Positions 54,088 through 63,843 of a stretch of 64,000 nucleotides of DNA are shown here, piece after piece; position 1 is the first letter of the stretch; every line of letters starts with the position of its first letter. Where the stretch lies: assembly GCF_010731655.1 (NCBI RefSeq), contig NZ_AP022619.1, positions 806,001 to 870,000 of the forward strand. Reading direction: 5' to 3'. This stretch comes from Mycobacterium paraseoulense (lineage in GTDB: Bacteria; Actinomycetota; Actinomycetes; Mycobacteriales; Mycobacteriaceae). A program made the translations under genes and the position numbers. Under the pieces are notes generated by a model. The model was not told where the DNA came from and searched no databases. It saw only the letters and a list, made by a program, of their open reading frames with translations.

Positions 54088-54150
54088 CGCCGAGATTGCC
54101 GCCGCGGTCGTGTTTGGGCCCGAAGCCCAGCCGTCACGGCAATCTCGGCG
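54088..54150. repeat. Long inverted repeat in the phosphoketolase-CPBP gap
   Basis: CGCCGAGATTGCCG (54088-54101) and CGGCAATCTCGGCG (54137-54150) are exact 14-bp reverse complements around a 35-base loop. The hairpin lies just after the phosphoketolase gene and before the CPBP start on the same strand, so it may act as a terminator. The arm sequence resembles dispersed intergenic palindromes in mycobacteria. Confidence 0.65.
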
Positions 54151-54190
54151 TCCACATCAGCGCGACTCCCGAGCTAAACGGGCCTCCTGC

Positions 54191-56563
54191 TCAGTCCACC
54201 CGCCACGTCCAGCCGGCGATCTGCGGGTCGTCCTCACCATGCTCGCGCGTGTAGGCGCGCGCGGCGAGCCGCGCGTCGACCATGCGCTGGCGCAGCTCGG
54301 CGGCCCGGCTGGCCAGCCCGTCGACGCGGTCGATGACGTCCATGACCAGGTGGAACCTGTCGAGGTCGTTCAGCATCACCATGTCGAACGGGGTCGTCGT
54401 GGTGCCGCGCTCCTTGAACCCGCGCACGTGGATGTGCGGGTGGTTGGTGCGGCGGTAGGTGAGCCGGTGGATCAGCCAGGGGTAGCCGTGGTAGGCGAAG
54501 ACGACCGGTTTGTCGCGGGTGAACAGCGCGTCGAACTCCCGGTCGGGCAGGCCGTGCGGGTGCTCGGATTCCGGCTGCAGCCGCATCAGGTCGACGACGT
54601 TGACCACCCGGACCGCCAGCTCGGGCAATTCGCGGCGCAGGATGTCGGCGGCGGCCAGGATTTCCAGCGTCGGGACGTCGCCCGCGCAGGTCAGCACCAC
54701 GTCGGGCTCGGCGGTCGCGGTGCTCGCCCACGGCCAGATGCCCACCCCGCGCGCGCAGTGCGCGATCGCCTGGTCCATGTCCAGGTAGGCCAGCGCCGGC
54801 TGCTTGCCCGCGACGATGACGTTGACGTAATTGCGGCTGCGCAGGCAGTGGTCGGCGACCGACAGCAGCGTGTTGCCGTCCGGCGGCAGGTACACCCGGG
54901 TCAGCTCGGCCCTCTTGTTGGCCACCAGGTCGATGAAGCCGGGGTCCTGGTGCGACGCGCCGTTGTGATCCTGGCGCCACACATGCGAGGAGAGCAGGTA
55001 GTTCAGCGACGCGATCGGCCGCCGCCACGGCAGTTCCCGGCTGGTGGCCAGCCACTTGGCATGCTGGTTGAGCATCGAGTCGACGATGTGGACGAACGCC
55101 TCGTAGCAGTTGAACAGGCCGTGGCGCCCGGTCAGCAGGTAGCCCTCCAGCCAGCCCTGGCACAGGTGCTCGGAGAGCACCTCCATCACCCGGCCGTCCG
55201 GGGCCAGGTTCTCGTCGTCTGGCCCGATATCGGAGAGCCAGACCTTGGCCGTCGACCCGTACACGGCGTCCAGCCGGTTGGAGGCGGTCTCGTCGGGGCC
55301 CATCAGCCGGAACCGGTCGGAGTTGCGGGCGATCACGTCGCGCAGAAAGGTGCCCAGCACCCGGGTCGCCTCGTGCGTCTCGGCGGCCGGCCGCTCCACC
55401 GGCACGGCGTAGTCACGGAAATCGGGCAGGTCGAGGTCGTGCAGCAGCAGGCCACCGTTGGCGTGCGGGTTGGCGCTCATCCGGCGATCACCGCCGGGGG
55501 CCAGCGCCCGCAGCTCCGCGCGGAGCCTGCCGTCGCCGTCGAACAGTTCCTCGGGCCGGTAGCTGCGCAACCACTCCTCGAGCTGCGCCCGGTGCTGGGG
55601 ATTGTCGTGCGTCTCGGCCAGCGGAACCTGATGCGCCCGCCAGGTGCCCTCGACCTTCTTGCCGTCCACCACCTTTGGGCCGGTCCAGCCCTTGGGGGTG
55701 CGCAGCACGATCATCGGCCAGACGGGCCGCCGCGTCTGGTTGCCGCTGCGCGCGGCGTCCTGGATGGCCGCGATGTCGTCGAAGGCATCGTCGAACGCGG
55801 CGGCCAGCTGCTGGTGCACGTCGGCGGGGTCGTCACCGGCGACCGTGATGGGCCGGTAGCCGTAGCCGCGCAGCAACGCCTCGAGCTCTGGGTGGGGGAT
55901 GCGCGCCAGCACCGTGGGGTTGGCGATCTTGTAGCCGTTGAGCTGCAGGATGGGCAGCACCGCGCCGTCGGTGACGGGGTTGAGGAACTTGTTGGAGTGC
56001 CAGCTGGCGGCCAGCGGCCCGGTCTCGGCCTCGCCGTCGCCGATCACACAGGCCACCACCAGGTCCGGGTTGTCGAAGGCCGCGCCGTAGGCGTGCACCA
56101 GCGCGTAGCCCAGTTCACCGCCCTCGTGGATGGAGCCGGGCGTCTGGGCCGCGACATGGCTGGGGATGCCGCCGGGAAAAGAGAACTGGCGGAACAACTT
56201 TCGCAGCCCCTCGCGGTCTTCCTCGATGCCGGTGTACACCTCGCTGTAGGTGCCCTCGAGATAGGCGTTGGCGACCAGCGCCGGGCCGCCGTGGCCGGGC
56301 CCGGTGACGTAGATGACGCTGGCGTCGCGGGCGCGGATGACCCGATTCAAGTGCGCGTAGATCAGGTTCAGCGCCGGGGTGGTGCCCCAATGCCCCAGCA
56401 GCCGCGGTTTGACGTGCTCGGGGGACAGCGGTTCGGTCAGCAGGGGGTTGTCCAGCAGGTAGATCTGTCCGACCGACACGTAATTGGCGGCGCGCCAGTA
56501 CGCGTTGATCAGGTCGAGGTCGTTATCGGTCAGGGGAGCGTTCGTCTGGGTTTCTAGGCTCAC
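54191..56563 (-). CDS. xfp: Xylulose 5-phosphate/fructose 6-phosphate phosphoketolase
   Basis: A 790-residue TPP enzyme that splits xylulose 5-phosphate (and often fructose 6-phosphate) with phosphate into acetyl phosphate and an aldose phosphate. Hallmarks are [42 protein letters not shown], the TPP motif [14 protein letters not shown]...[10 protein letters not shown] and [11 protein letters not shown]. The length is typical. The start is GTG at 56561-56563. H37Rv has no phosphoketolase at this place as I recall, so this is accessory. No acetate kinase or phosphotransacetylase is next to it. Confidence 0.95.
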   Translation of the reverse strand: MSLETQTNAPLTDNDLDLINAYWRAANYVSVGQIYLLDNPLLTEPLSPEHVKPRLLGHWGTTPALNLIYAHLNRVIRARDASVIYVTGPGHGGPALVANAYLEGTYSEVYTGIEEDREGLRKLFRQFSFPGGIPSHVAAQTPGSIHEGGELGYALVHAYGAAFDNPDLVVACVIGDGEAETGPLAASWHSNKFLNPVTDGAVLPILQLNGYKIANPTVLARIPHPELEALLRGYGYRPITVAGDDPADVHQQLAAAFDDAFDDIAAIQDAARSGNQTRRPVWPMIVLRTPKGWTGPKVVDGKKVEGTWRAHQVPLAETHDNPQHRAQLEEWLRSYRPEELFDGDGRLRAELRALAPGGDRRMSANPHANGGLLLHDLDLPDFRDYAVPVERPAAETHEATRVLGTFLRDVIARNSDRFRLMGPDETASNRLDAVYGSTAKVWLSDIGPDDENLAPDGRVMEVLSEHLCQGWLEGYLLTGRHGLFNCYEAFVHIVDSMLNQHAKWLATSRELPWRRPIASLNYLLSSHVWRQDHNGASHQDPGFIDLVANKRAELTRVYLPPDGNTLLSVADHCLRSRNYVNVIVAGKQPALAYLDMDQAIAHCARGVGIWPWASTATAEPDVVLTCAGDVPTLEILAAADILRRELPELAVRVVNVVDLMRLQPESEHPHGLPDREFDALFTRDKPVVFAYHGYPWLIHRLTYRRTNHPHIHVRGFKERGTTTTPFDMVMLNDLDRFHLVMDVIDRVDGLASRAAELRQRMVDARLAARAYTREHGEDDPQIAGWTWRVD

Positions 56564-56609
56564 CCCGCCGATTGTCCGCGCCTGCGGTGAACGGCGCCCG
56601 ACGCGGCGC

Positions 56610-57458
56610 TCACTCTTCGCCGCGGGCCCGCGCCTCGTAGGCCCTGCGCTTCTCGGTATCGACGTGGTCGGTGAAGACGTGCTCGCCGCCGAGCACGCGG
56701 TTCAGCCCCTCAGACAGCGCCCGCGGCATGAACTTCTGCGACGCGATGATCGCGCCGGCGGTCTTGGTGACCCGGACTCGCGGCCGGGGATGCGCGACCA
56801 GTTTGACGATCGCCTCGGCGATGTCGGCCGGCTCGGCGTTTTTGATGCCCTTGGCCCCAGCCGTCCCGGCGATCAATTCGGTGTTCACGAACGTGGGCAT
56901 GACGACCGAGAACTTCACGCCCGCGCGGCGGTGCTCGATCCGGGCGGCATCGGTGAACCCGATCACCGCGTGCTTGCTGGCGCAGTAGGTGGCAGCGCCG
57001 GCGATATACGTCTCCCCGGCCAGCGAGGCGACGTTGATGACATGGCCGGATCCGCGGGGGACCATCCGCTGGGCCGCCAGCTTGCTGCCCAGGATCACGC
57101 CGTAGACGTTGATGTCGAGGACGCGCCGGGTCACGGTGTCCGGCTCGTCGACGATCCGGCCGAGCGGCATGATGCCGGCGTTGTTGACCAGCACGTCGAC
57201 CGGGCCGAGCTGGCGCTCGACCTCGTCCAGGAAGTCCGAGAACGAATGCGGGTCGGTGACGTCGAGCTTGCCGTAGACGTCCAGGCCGAGCGCGGCGCCG
57301 GATTCCTTCACCCGCACTTCGTCGACGTCGCCGATCGCCACTTTGGCGCCGAGCTTGTGTAGCGCGGTGGCGGTGGCCAGCCCGATGCCGCGGGCGCCGC
57401 CGGTGATCACGATGACCTTGCCACCGACCTTCAGGCCAATCGATGCCGCGTCTGCCAT
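56610..57458 (-). CDS. Short-chain dehydrogenase/reductase
   Basis: A 282-residue classical SDR with [21 protein letters not shown], the catalytic Ser in VASLAG, and [10 protein letters not shown] (Tyr and Lys). It reduces or oxidises a carbonyl/alcohol with NAD(P); the substrate is unknown. The ATG at 57456-57458 is preceded by GGAGG, so a longer form starting at 57491 is less likely. It corresponds to Rv1865c. Confidence 0.9.
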   Translation of the reverse strand: MADAASIGLKVGGKVIVITGGARGIGLATATALHKLGAKVAIGDVDEVRVKESGAALGLDVYGKLDVTDPHSFSDFLDEVERQLGPVDVLVNNAGIMPLGRIVDEPDTVTRRVLDINVYGVILGSKLAAQRMVPRGSGHVINVASLAGETYIAGAATYCASKHAVIGFTDAARIEHRRAGVKFSVVMPTFVNTELIAGTAGAKGIKNAEPADIAEAIVKLVAHPRPRVRVTKTAGAIIASQKFMPRALSEGLNRVLGGEHVFTDHVDTEKRRAYEARARGEE

Positions 57459-57548
57459 TTCCGTACCCTCCGGATTCTTGACGGGTGTCAACTAGGCAAT
57501 CTACGCCGCGCAACGACCCGCCCGGCCCAGCACATACATACTGCGACG

Positions 57549-58058
57549 ATGACCGAGGTGCGGGCGGCGGTCCCGGCGGATGCCCACGAGGTGGCCCGCC
57601 TGCACGCGCGGTCTTGGCGGGTCGCCTATCGGGGGCTCATCGCCCGGGAGTACCTGGACAGCCTCACCCCGCAGGTGCTGGCCGCCCGATACACCTTCGG
57701 CCGCGTGGGGTTGCGGATGCCGGCCACCCTGGTCGCGGTCGACGGGTCCGCGATCCGTGGCTTCGCCACCACGGGTCTGTCTCGCGAGCGCGACTTGCCG
57801 AATTTCGGTGAGCTGATGGCGCTGTACGTCGACCCGGCGTATGTGTCGACGGGCGTCGGGCGACTGCTCATGTCGACCGCGCGTGAGCGGCTGCGACTGG
57901 TCGGTGTGACGGGCGCGGTGCTGTGGGTGCTGGACGCGAACACCCGCGCCCGGCGCTTCTACGAGCGCGACGGCTGGTGGGCCGACGGGGGTTGCCGCAC
58001 AGAGGTTTACGGCAACGACACGCTGCGTCTGGTGCGTTATCGGCTACAGCCGCTGTAG
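57549..58058 (+). CDS. GNAT family N-acetyltransferase
   Basis: A 169-residue GNAT enzyme with the acetyl-CoA-binding loop in ALYVDPAYVSTGVGRLLM and the C-terminal ARRFYERDGWWADG motif. It acetylates an amine; the substrate (small molecule, peptide or protein) is not known. It stands alone between genes on the opposite strand. Confidence 0.87.
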   Translation: MTEVRAAVPADAHEVARLHARSWRVAYRGLIAREYLDSLTPQVLAARYTFGRVGLRMPATLVAVDGSAIRGFATTGLSRERDLPNFGELMALYVDPAYVSTGVGRLLMSTARERLRLVGVTGAVLWVLDANTRARRFYERDGWWADGGCRTEVYGNDTLRLVRYRLQPL

Positions 58059-58072
58059 CGCCGCCGGCACAA

Positions 58073-58570
58073 TCACCAACCCGCCGAACCGGGACCGCCT
58101 TTGAACGGGCCGGTCACCCAGCTGGTGATCCAGCCACCGTAGAAGCCGCCGGGCTGGGGCACGACGACCTCTCCGTTGACCGTGCAGCGGTCGACGTCGC
58201 CGGCCATGACCGCGACCGCCCCGGCGATCGATTCGAATCCGGGCGTTGGGTCCAGATAGCTCCAGGCGGATTTCGGGGCAACGACGCCGCCGCCGATCAG
58301 GTCGTAATACGTTGCCCGGCCTTTCCATTCGCACCAGGAGCTTCCGGACGCCTCGCGCAGGGCCCGGTCGGCAAAAGCCTCGCGTGGGAGGTAATAGGTC
58401 GGCGGATGACTGGTCTCGAGCACCCGCCAGGCGCGAGGGGTGCGCGCGATCATTGCACCACCCAACTCGACCGTGATCGCACCGGTGAACGGCTCGACAC
58501 GGGGTGGGCGCGGGTAATCCCACACCGACTCCACCTGGGGACCGGCGCCTCCCGGCCCGGATCGGCTCAT
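58073..58570 (-). CDS. DUF427 domain protein
   Basis: A 165-residue protein with the DUF427 core: SWCEWKGRATYYDL, then GGVVAPKSAWSYLDPTPGF. The Trp-rich and Cys-containing segment is constant in the family. Function is unknown. It is encoded 15 bases upstream of no partner on its strand and ends close to the convergent GNAT gene. Confidence 0.85.
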   Translation of the reverse strand: MSRSGPGGAGPQVESVWDYPRPPRVEPFTGAITVELGGAMIARTPRAWRVLETSHPPTYYLPREAFADRALREASGSSWCEWKGRATYYDLIGGGVVAPKSAWSYLDPTPGFESIAGAVAVMAGDVDRCTVNGEVVVPQPGGFYGGWITSWVTGPFKGGPGSAGW

Positions 58571-58585
58571 GCGGGCCGCCTCAAG

Positions 58586-60202
58586 CTAAGGCGTCCAATA
58601 TTCGTTCATCGGCTGAGCGTACTTGTCGTTGTTGGTGAGCCGGGGAAGCTGCAGCGAATCCTCGATGGTGCGCAGCAGGCTGTAGTGGTTATTGTGAGCG
58701 GCGGCCACCAGATGTCCTTGGCGCATACCGGAATTCGGCGACGGGATGACGATCATGGGGATGTGGTTGCCCTCGTTGCCGATCGTCAGTGACAGGTTGT
58801 TGAAGTCCTCGTCCCAGGTGATGAAGATGGCGCTGCGCTGCGTCTGGAACGCGGGCGAATTCACGATCGTGGGCAACACCTGCTGCAGAAACCGGTCACC
58901 GGCCTTGATGTTGTACTGATGAGACGTGAGCTCACTGCCGACGAAGCGCAGGTTGATCGGGCCTTCCATGTTGTTGTTCTCGTCCGCGGCGAACCACACG
59001 AAGTTCGGGGTGGTGGAGGTCGAGGCGAGATCGGTGGCCATCCGCGTCAGGGGCAGGACGTGCGCCTGGCAGCGCGCGGCATTGGAGACGATGTCGTGGA
59101 AGGCGAGAAACGGTAGTTCCCCCGGGGTGTAGGGGCCGCTGGACGCGGTCGCGCACGGGGTAGGCATGGACTGCTCGTAGCTGGCCCACGTCTTGCCCGC
59201 CGCCTCGACGGAGTCGGCCAGGTTCGGCGCATCGAAGCAGTTCATTTCGCAGTTGTAGTTGGCGCCGAAATCGGATCCCCCGAGGATGGGGTAGTAATTC
59301 GGCAGGCTTGGGTGCGTCAGCGCGAAGTAGTTGGACCCGTAGCCGTACGAGCTGATGAGGCTGTTGATGTACGGCGCGTTAGGGCTGCCCACGACGTCTT
59401 TCACACCGTGGTTCTCCATGTAGACCAGGAACACGTGGTCGAGGGGCCCGACGGTCGAGTTGGGCGGCGTGGGCGGCCCCGGGGCGGGCAGGGGGGCGCC
59501 GATGGTGAAAGACAGGTTGTCGGCGTACGAGTGGTTGTACGCGCCGCCCGCCCAGTGGGTGTCTTTGAAGGTGACGGTGACGCGTGCGCTGCGGGTGCCC
59601 GCCGGGATCGTCCCCGTGGTCTCGCGTGGGAACAGCTCGGTCTGAAACCCGCGCTGGAGTATGGAGACCGGCCCGATTACACCTGTGCCCAAGGGCAATT
59701 GGCTGGCGGCCAGGAACTCCACGGTGGCCGACGCCTCGGACAGTTCCAGCCTGTTGCCGCCCAGCCAGCCACTCAGCGTGTAGGGTACGGCGCCGCCGTC
59801 GATGGCCCCCGCCGCGCCGTTGAGGTCGACGACCTGGGTGATGGTGGACGTCGCCACATTGCCGCCACCGAAGTACTGCGCGCCGCCGTCGGGCGGGCCG
59901 TGCTGGGCGGAGGGGAACGCCAGGAACTTCGGCATGGTCGGGCCCGGCGACCCGAGCGGCGACGGCAGCCGTACCAGCGTGTTGTATTTGATCACCGTCG
60001 GCGTGCCGGTCACGGTCCAGCCCGGGATCGTAACGCCGCTGTAGCCCGACAACGACGGGTCGCCCACCTCGGCACCCGGGTTGACCAACAGGTTGGGGCT
60101 CATCGTGGCGGCAGCGGCGGCCCTGGGCGCGGCGAACGTCGACAGCACCAGCATGGCAGCCCCGACGGTGGCGCCGGCCACTCGACAAAGGCGACAGAAC
60201 AT
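58586..60202 (-). CDS. Secreted phosphoesterase (acid phosphatase/phospholipase C-like)
   Basis: A 538-residue exported protein. After a signal peptide (about residues 1-32, ending AAAA) comes a beta-rich, carbohydrate-binding-like domain (LLVNPGAEVGDPSLSGYSG, about residues 35-235). A phosphoesterase domain follows with VFLVYMENHGVKD, HPSLPNYYPILGG and FITWDEDFNN, the metal-binding pattern of the alkaline phosphatase superfamily. It hydrolyses a phosphate mono- or diester outside the cell; the substrate is unknown. It could help in phosphate scavenging. Confidence 0.87.
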   Translation of the reverse strand: MFCRLCRVAGATVGAAMLVLSTFAAPRAAAAATMSPNLLVNPGAEVGDPSLSGYSGVTIPGWTVTGTPTVIKYNTLVRLPSPLGSPGPTMPKFLAFPSAQHGPPDGGAQYFGGGNVATSTITQVVDLNGAAGAIDGGAVPYTLSGWLGGNRLELSEASATVEFLAASQLPLGTGVIGPVSILQRGFQTELFPRETTGTIPAGTRSARVTVTFKDTHWAGGAYNHSYADNLSFTIGAPLPAPGPPTPPNSTVGPLDHVFLVYMENHGVKDVVGSPNAPYINSLISSYGYGSNYFALTHPSLPNYYPILGGSDFGANYNCEMNCFDAPNLADSVEAAGKTWASYEQSMPTPCATASSGPYTPGELPFLAFHDIVSNAARCQAHVLPLTRMATDLASTSTTPNFVWFAADENNNMEGPINLRFVGSELTSHQYNIKAGDRFLQQVLPTIVNSPAFQTQRSAIFITWDEDFNNLSLTIGNEGNHIPMIVIPSPNSGMRQGHLVAAAHNNHYSLLRTIEDSLQLPRLTNNDKYAQPMNEYWTP

Positions 60203-60367
60203 TCAGGCATCACCTCTGTGGTCGAGACGCCGCGCATTGCTCCGTCGATGGTGAGCTACGCCACGCCCAGCACATATGCCGTTGCGCGAATCGATACCCA
60301 GCGGTTGCCATTTGGTGACCGAGTCGGTGAAGCGATGTCAGGAGAAATCCTGTACGCGATCGCCCCG

Positions 60368-61279
60368 TCAGCTGACCGCGAGCCAGACCAGGCTGGCGCC
60401 GCCGGCCACCGCGCAATAGATGGCGAACGGGGTGAGCGTGCGGGTCTGGAAGTACCGCGTCAGAAACCGCACGGCGAGGTAGGCGCAGACGAACGACGCG
60501 ACGCTGCCGGCCAGCACCTGGCCGTGGATTCCGGTGGCGCTCGGGCCGAACAGTTCGGGAATCTTGTACACGCCGGCGGCCAGGATGATGGGCGTGGCCA
60601 ACAGGAAGGAGAACCGGGCGGCGTCCTCGTGCGACAAGCCGCGCCACAGGCCGGCCACCATGGTGATGCCCGAGCGGCTGATTCCGGGCAGCAGGGCCAG
60701 GATCTGCGCGGCGCCGATCAGGACGCCGCGGCGCAGGGGGAGTTGGGCCAGGCGATTGTCGACGGCCTCGCCGGTGTGCGCGGCTGTGTCGCCGGCCGGC
60801 TGGTCGTGGTCGGGTGCGACGCGCCGGCGCAGCACTTCTCCCGCGTAAAGGGCGATACCGTTGAGCAGCAGGAAGATCGCCGCCGGAACGGGCTTGCCGA
60901 GCGTGGTGCGAAAAGTCCGTTCCAGGGCCAGTCCGGCCAGCCCGACCGGGATGGTGGCCCCCACGATCAACCAGGCGAGCCGCTCGTCGGGCGTCTGGAT
61001 CCGGCGATATCGCAGCGACGACACGAATCCGGCAACGATGCGCAGCCAATCCCGCCAAAAGAAGACCAGCAACGCGGCCGCGGTGGCCACGTGCAGGCCG
61101 ACGATGAACGCAAGGTAGGGCGATTCGGGGGCGGAGACGCTCAGGTCTTGGGCCCACCGACCCCCGACCACCGCGGGCACCAACACCGCGTGCCCCAGAC
61201 TCGACACCGGGAACAGCTCGGTCACGCCCTGAAACGCGCCGACCACCACGGCCTCGATATAGGTCAAGTGCGCGCTCAT
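60368..61279 (-). CDS. uppP: Undecaprenyl-diphosphatase UppP (BacA family)
   Basis: A 303-residue membrane protein with about eight helices and the UppP motifs GAFQGVTELFPVSSLGH and LALLPGISRSGITM, which hold the catalytic Glu, Ser and Arg. It recycles the undecaprenyl (decaprenyl) carrier for peptidoglycan and arabinogalactan synthesis. The ATG at 61277-61279 has GGAGG eight bases upstream. It is unrelated to the ABC transporter also called BacA at 1892-3817. Confidence 0.95.
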   Translation of the reverse strand: MSAHLTYIEAVVVGAFQGVTELFPVSSLGHAVLVPAVVGGRWAQDLSVSAPESPYLAFIVGLHVATAAALLVFFWRDWLRIVAGFVSSLRYRRIQTPDERLAWLIVGATIPVGLAGLALERTFRTTLGKPVPAAIFLLLNGIALYAGEVLRRRVAPDHDQPAGDTAAHTGEAVDNRLAQLPLRRGVLIGAAQILALLPGISRSGITMVAGLWRGLSHEDAARFSFLLATPIILAAGVYKIPELFGPSATGIHGQVLAGSVASFVCAYLAVRFLTRYFQTRTLTPFAIYCAVAGGASLVWLAVS

Positions 61280-61447
61280 CTGGGGTGCCTCCGTCGGATC
61301 GTTTTGGCGGATACGGCCGCGCCGATCGGCCTGTGACGATAGTCGACGGCGCGTGCACCCACCCAATCAGCTTGCCCAGTTGGCTTTTTGGCGGGTGGCA
61401 CAATAGTCGGCCCGTCCGGGCCCGGCACCTGCGGGTACGGTGTGCTG

Positions 61448-63841
61448 ATGTCCGACGGGTTGCTCGACGCCGTGCGCGTCCTCGACTTGTCGAGCGGCAA
61501 CGGCGACGCGGTGACGCGCCTGTTCGCCGACCTGGGCGCCGACGTGCTCAAGGTCGAACCCCCGAGCGGAAGCCCCGCGCGCGATGCTCCGCCGACGCTG
61601 GCCGGGGCGAGCATCCCGTTTGCCGTGCACAACGCCAACAAGCGCAGCGTGGTGCTGGACCCGTTCGACGAGGACGACTGCGAAGTCTTCCTCGACCTCG
61701 CCGCGCAGGCCGACATCGTCGTCGACGACGGTTTCTACGGGGAGGCTCCCACGTTCGGGACGTCGGTCGAGGAGCTGGCGGCCCAGCACCCCCATCTGGT
61801 GGTGCTGTCGATCACCGACTTCGGCGCGACGGGCCCACGGTCGTTGTGGCGGGCCACCGATCCGGTGTTGTACGCGATGTGCGGCTCGCTGTCGCGATCC
61901 GGCCCCGCCACCGGCACCCCCGTATTGCCGCCGGACGGCATCGCGTCGGCCACCGCCGCCGTCCAGGCCGCTTGGGCGGCCCTCGTCGCCTACTACAATC
62001 GATTGCGTTGCGGCACAGGTGAGTTCATCGATTTCTCGCGATTCGACGCGGTGGTCATGTCGCTCGACCCGGCGTTCGGGGCGCACGGACAGGTCGCCGC
62101 CGGGATCCGCCGCACCGGGCAGTGGCGCGGGCGCCCGAAAAACCAGGACGCCTACCCGATCTATGCGTGCAAAGACGGTTACGTCCGGCTTTGCGTGATG
62201 GCGCCGCGCCAGTGGCGTGGCCTGCGGCGCTGGCTGGGCGAGCCGGACGATTTCCAAGATCCGAAATACGACGTGATCGGCGCGCGCTTCGCCGCGTGGC
62301 CGCAGATCAGCGAGTTGGTGCAGGCACTGTTCGCCGGACAGACCATGAAGGAGCTGGTGGCCGCGGGGCAGGCCCACGGCGTGCCGATCGCCGCGGTCCT
62401 GACGCCGTCGTGGGCGATGGACGCCGAACATTTCCGGGCGGTGGGCGCGATCACCGACGCGGAGCTCGTCCCAGGCGGTCGGGTGAGCATTCCGACCGGA
62501 TATTTCGTCGTCGACGGACGGCACGCGGGCTTCCGCACCCCGGCCCCCGCCGCGGGACAGGACGGACCGGGCTGGCGCGGAAACCCGGCCGTGGTGTCCT
62601 CACCCTCCGGCCGTGTCGGCGAGTATCCCTTTGCGGGCCTTCGCGTCCTGGATCTGGGCATCATCGTCGCGGGCGGCGAGCTGAGCCGGCTGTTCGGCGA
62701 CCTGGGCGCCGAGGTCATCAAGATCGAGAGCGCCGACTACCCCGACGGGCTGCGGCAGGCCCGCGTCGGCGATGCGATGAGCGAGTCGTTCGCCTGGACA
62801 CACCGCAACCACCTGGCGATGGGCCTGGACCTGCGCAGCGCCACGGGCAAGGAGATCTTCACCCGGCTGGTCGCGGAGGCCGACGCCGTCTTTGCCAACT
62901 TCAAGCCGGGAACGCTCACCGCGCTTGGCTTTTCCTACCACGAACTGCGTGCCGTCAACCCGCGGATCGTCCTCGCCGAAAGCAGCGCCTACGGCGACCA
63001 AGGGCCATGGAGCACGCGCATGGGATACGGGCCGCTGGTCCGCGCCGCCACGGGCGTCACCCGGCTGTGGACGGCCGACGAGCCGCAGGACCGGGATGGC
63101 GCTGCGCGCCACGCCTTTTACGACGCGACCACCATCTTCCCCGACCACGTGGTCGGACGGATCACCGCCATCGCGGCGCTGGCCGCGCTGATCCACCGCC
63201 ACCGGACGGGCGGCGGGTCGCACGTGCACATCTCCCAGGCCGAGGCCGTGATCAACCAACTCGACACGTTGTACATCACCCAGGCCGCGCTCGCCGCGGG
63301 CGTACCCAGAATCTCCGAAGACACCAGCCTGCACGCCGTCTACCCGTGCGCGGGCGACGACGAATGGTGCGTCATCTCGATCGGTTCCGACGAGGAATGG
63401 CGTTGCGCGGCAGATGTTTTCCATCATCCCGAATGGGCCGACGACCCGCGGTTCGCCACCGGCGAGGCGCGGCTGGCCAACCGGCGAGAGTTGGTGGAAT
63501 CGGTGTCGGCCTGGACGCGAACGCGCACCCCGCCGCGGGCCGCGCAGCTGCTGCAGTCCTCCGGAGTCTCAGCCGGACCGATGAACCGACCGCCGGACAT
63601 TTTGGAGGACCCTCAGCTGGTCGAGCGAAAAGTGTATTCCGAGATGCTGCATCCACTCGTCGAACGCCCGCTGCCGGCGGAAACGGGCCCGGCCCCCTTC
63701 CAGCACATCCCACGGGCCCCGCAGCGGCCGGCGCCGTTGCCGGGCCAGGACACCGTCGACATCTGCCGGAGGCTGCTCGCCATGAGCCCCCGGGACATCG
63801 ACCGGCTCGTCGCCGAGGGCGTGCTGTTCGGGCCGCCCTGA
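61448..63841 (+). CDS. Tandem-domain CaiB/BaiF (class III) CoA-transferase
   Basis: A 797-residue protein made of two CaiB/BaiF domains. The first starts VRVLDLSSGNGDAVTRLFADLGADVLKVE and the second, near residue 400, starts LRVLDLGIIVAGGELSRLFGDLGAEVIKIE. The second domain keeps the likely catalytic Asp in IFPDHVVG, while the first looks degenerate there. Class III enzymes move CoA between carboxylic acids; the substrates are unknown. It corresponds to Rv1866. The ATG at 61448 was chosen for family fit; a start at 61388 is possible. Confidence 0.9.
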   Translation: MSDGLLDAVRVLDLSSGNGDAVTRLFADLGADVLKVEPPSGSPARDAPPTLAGASIPFAVHNANKRSVVLDPFDEDDCEVFLDLAAQADIVVDDGFYGEAPTFGTSVEELAAQHPHLVVLSITDFGATGPRSLWRATDPVLYAMCGSLSRSGPATGTPVLPPDGIASATAAVQAAWAALVAYYNRLRCGTGEFIDFSRFDAVVMSLDPAFGAHGQVAAGIRRTGQWRGRPKNQDAYPIYACKDGYVRLCVMAPRQWRGLRRWLGEPDDFQDPKYDVIGARFAAWPQISELVQALFAGQTMKELVAAGQAHGVPIAAVLTPSWAMDAEHFRAVGAITDAELVPGGRVSIPTGYFVVDGRHAGFRTPAPAAGQDGPGWRGNPAVVSSPSGRVGEYPFAGLRVLDLGIIVAGGELSRLFGDLGAEVIKIESADYPDGLRQARVGDAMSESFAWTHRNHLAMGLDLRSATGKEIFTRLVAEADAVFANFKPGTLTALGFSYHELRAVNPRIVLAESSAYGDQGPWSTRMGYGPLVRAATGVTRLWTADEPQDRDGAARHAFYDATTIFPDHVVGRITAIAALAALIHRHRTGGGSHVHISQAEAVINQLDTLYITQAALAAGVPRISEDTSLHAVYPCAGDDEWCVISIGSDEEWRCAADVFHHPEWADDPRFATGEARLANRRELVESVSAWTRTRTPPRAAQLLQSSGVSAGPMNRPPDILEDPQLVERKVYSEMLHPLVERPLPAETGPAPFQHIPRAPQRPAPLPGQDTVDICRRLLAMSPRDIDRLVAEGVLFGPP

Positions 63842-63843
63842 CT

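Noticed and set aside
54110-56557. 815-codon plus-strand frame opposite the phosphoketolase
   Set aside because: The phosphoketolase on the minus strand has all its hallmark motifs, and the opposite frame shows none.
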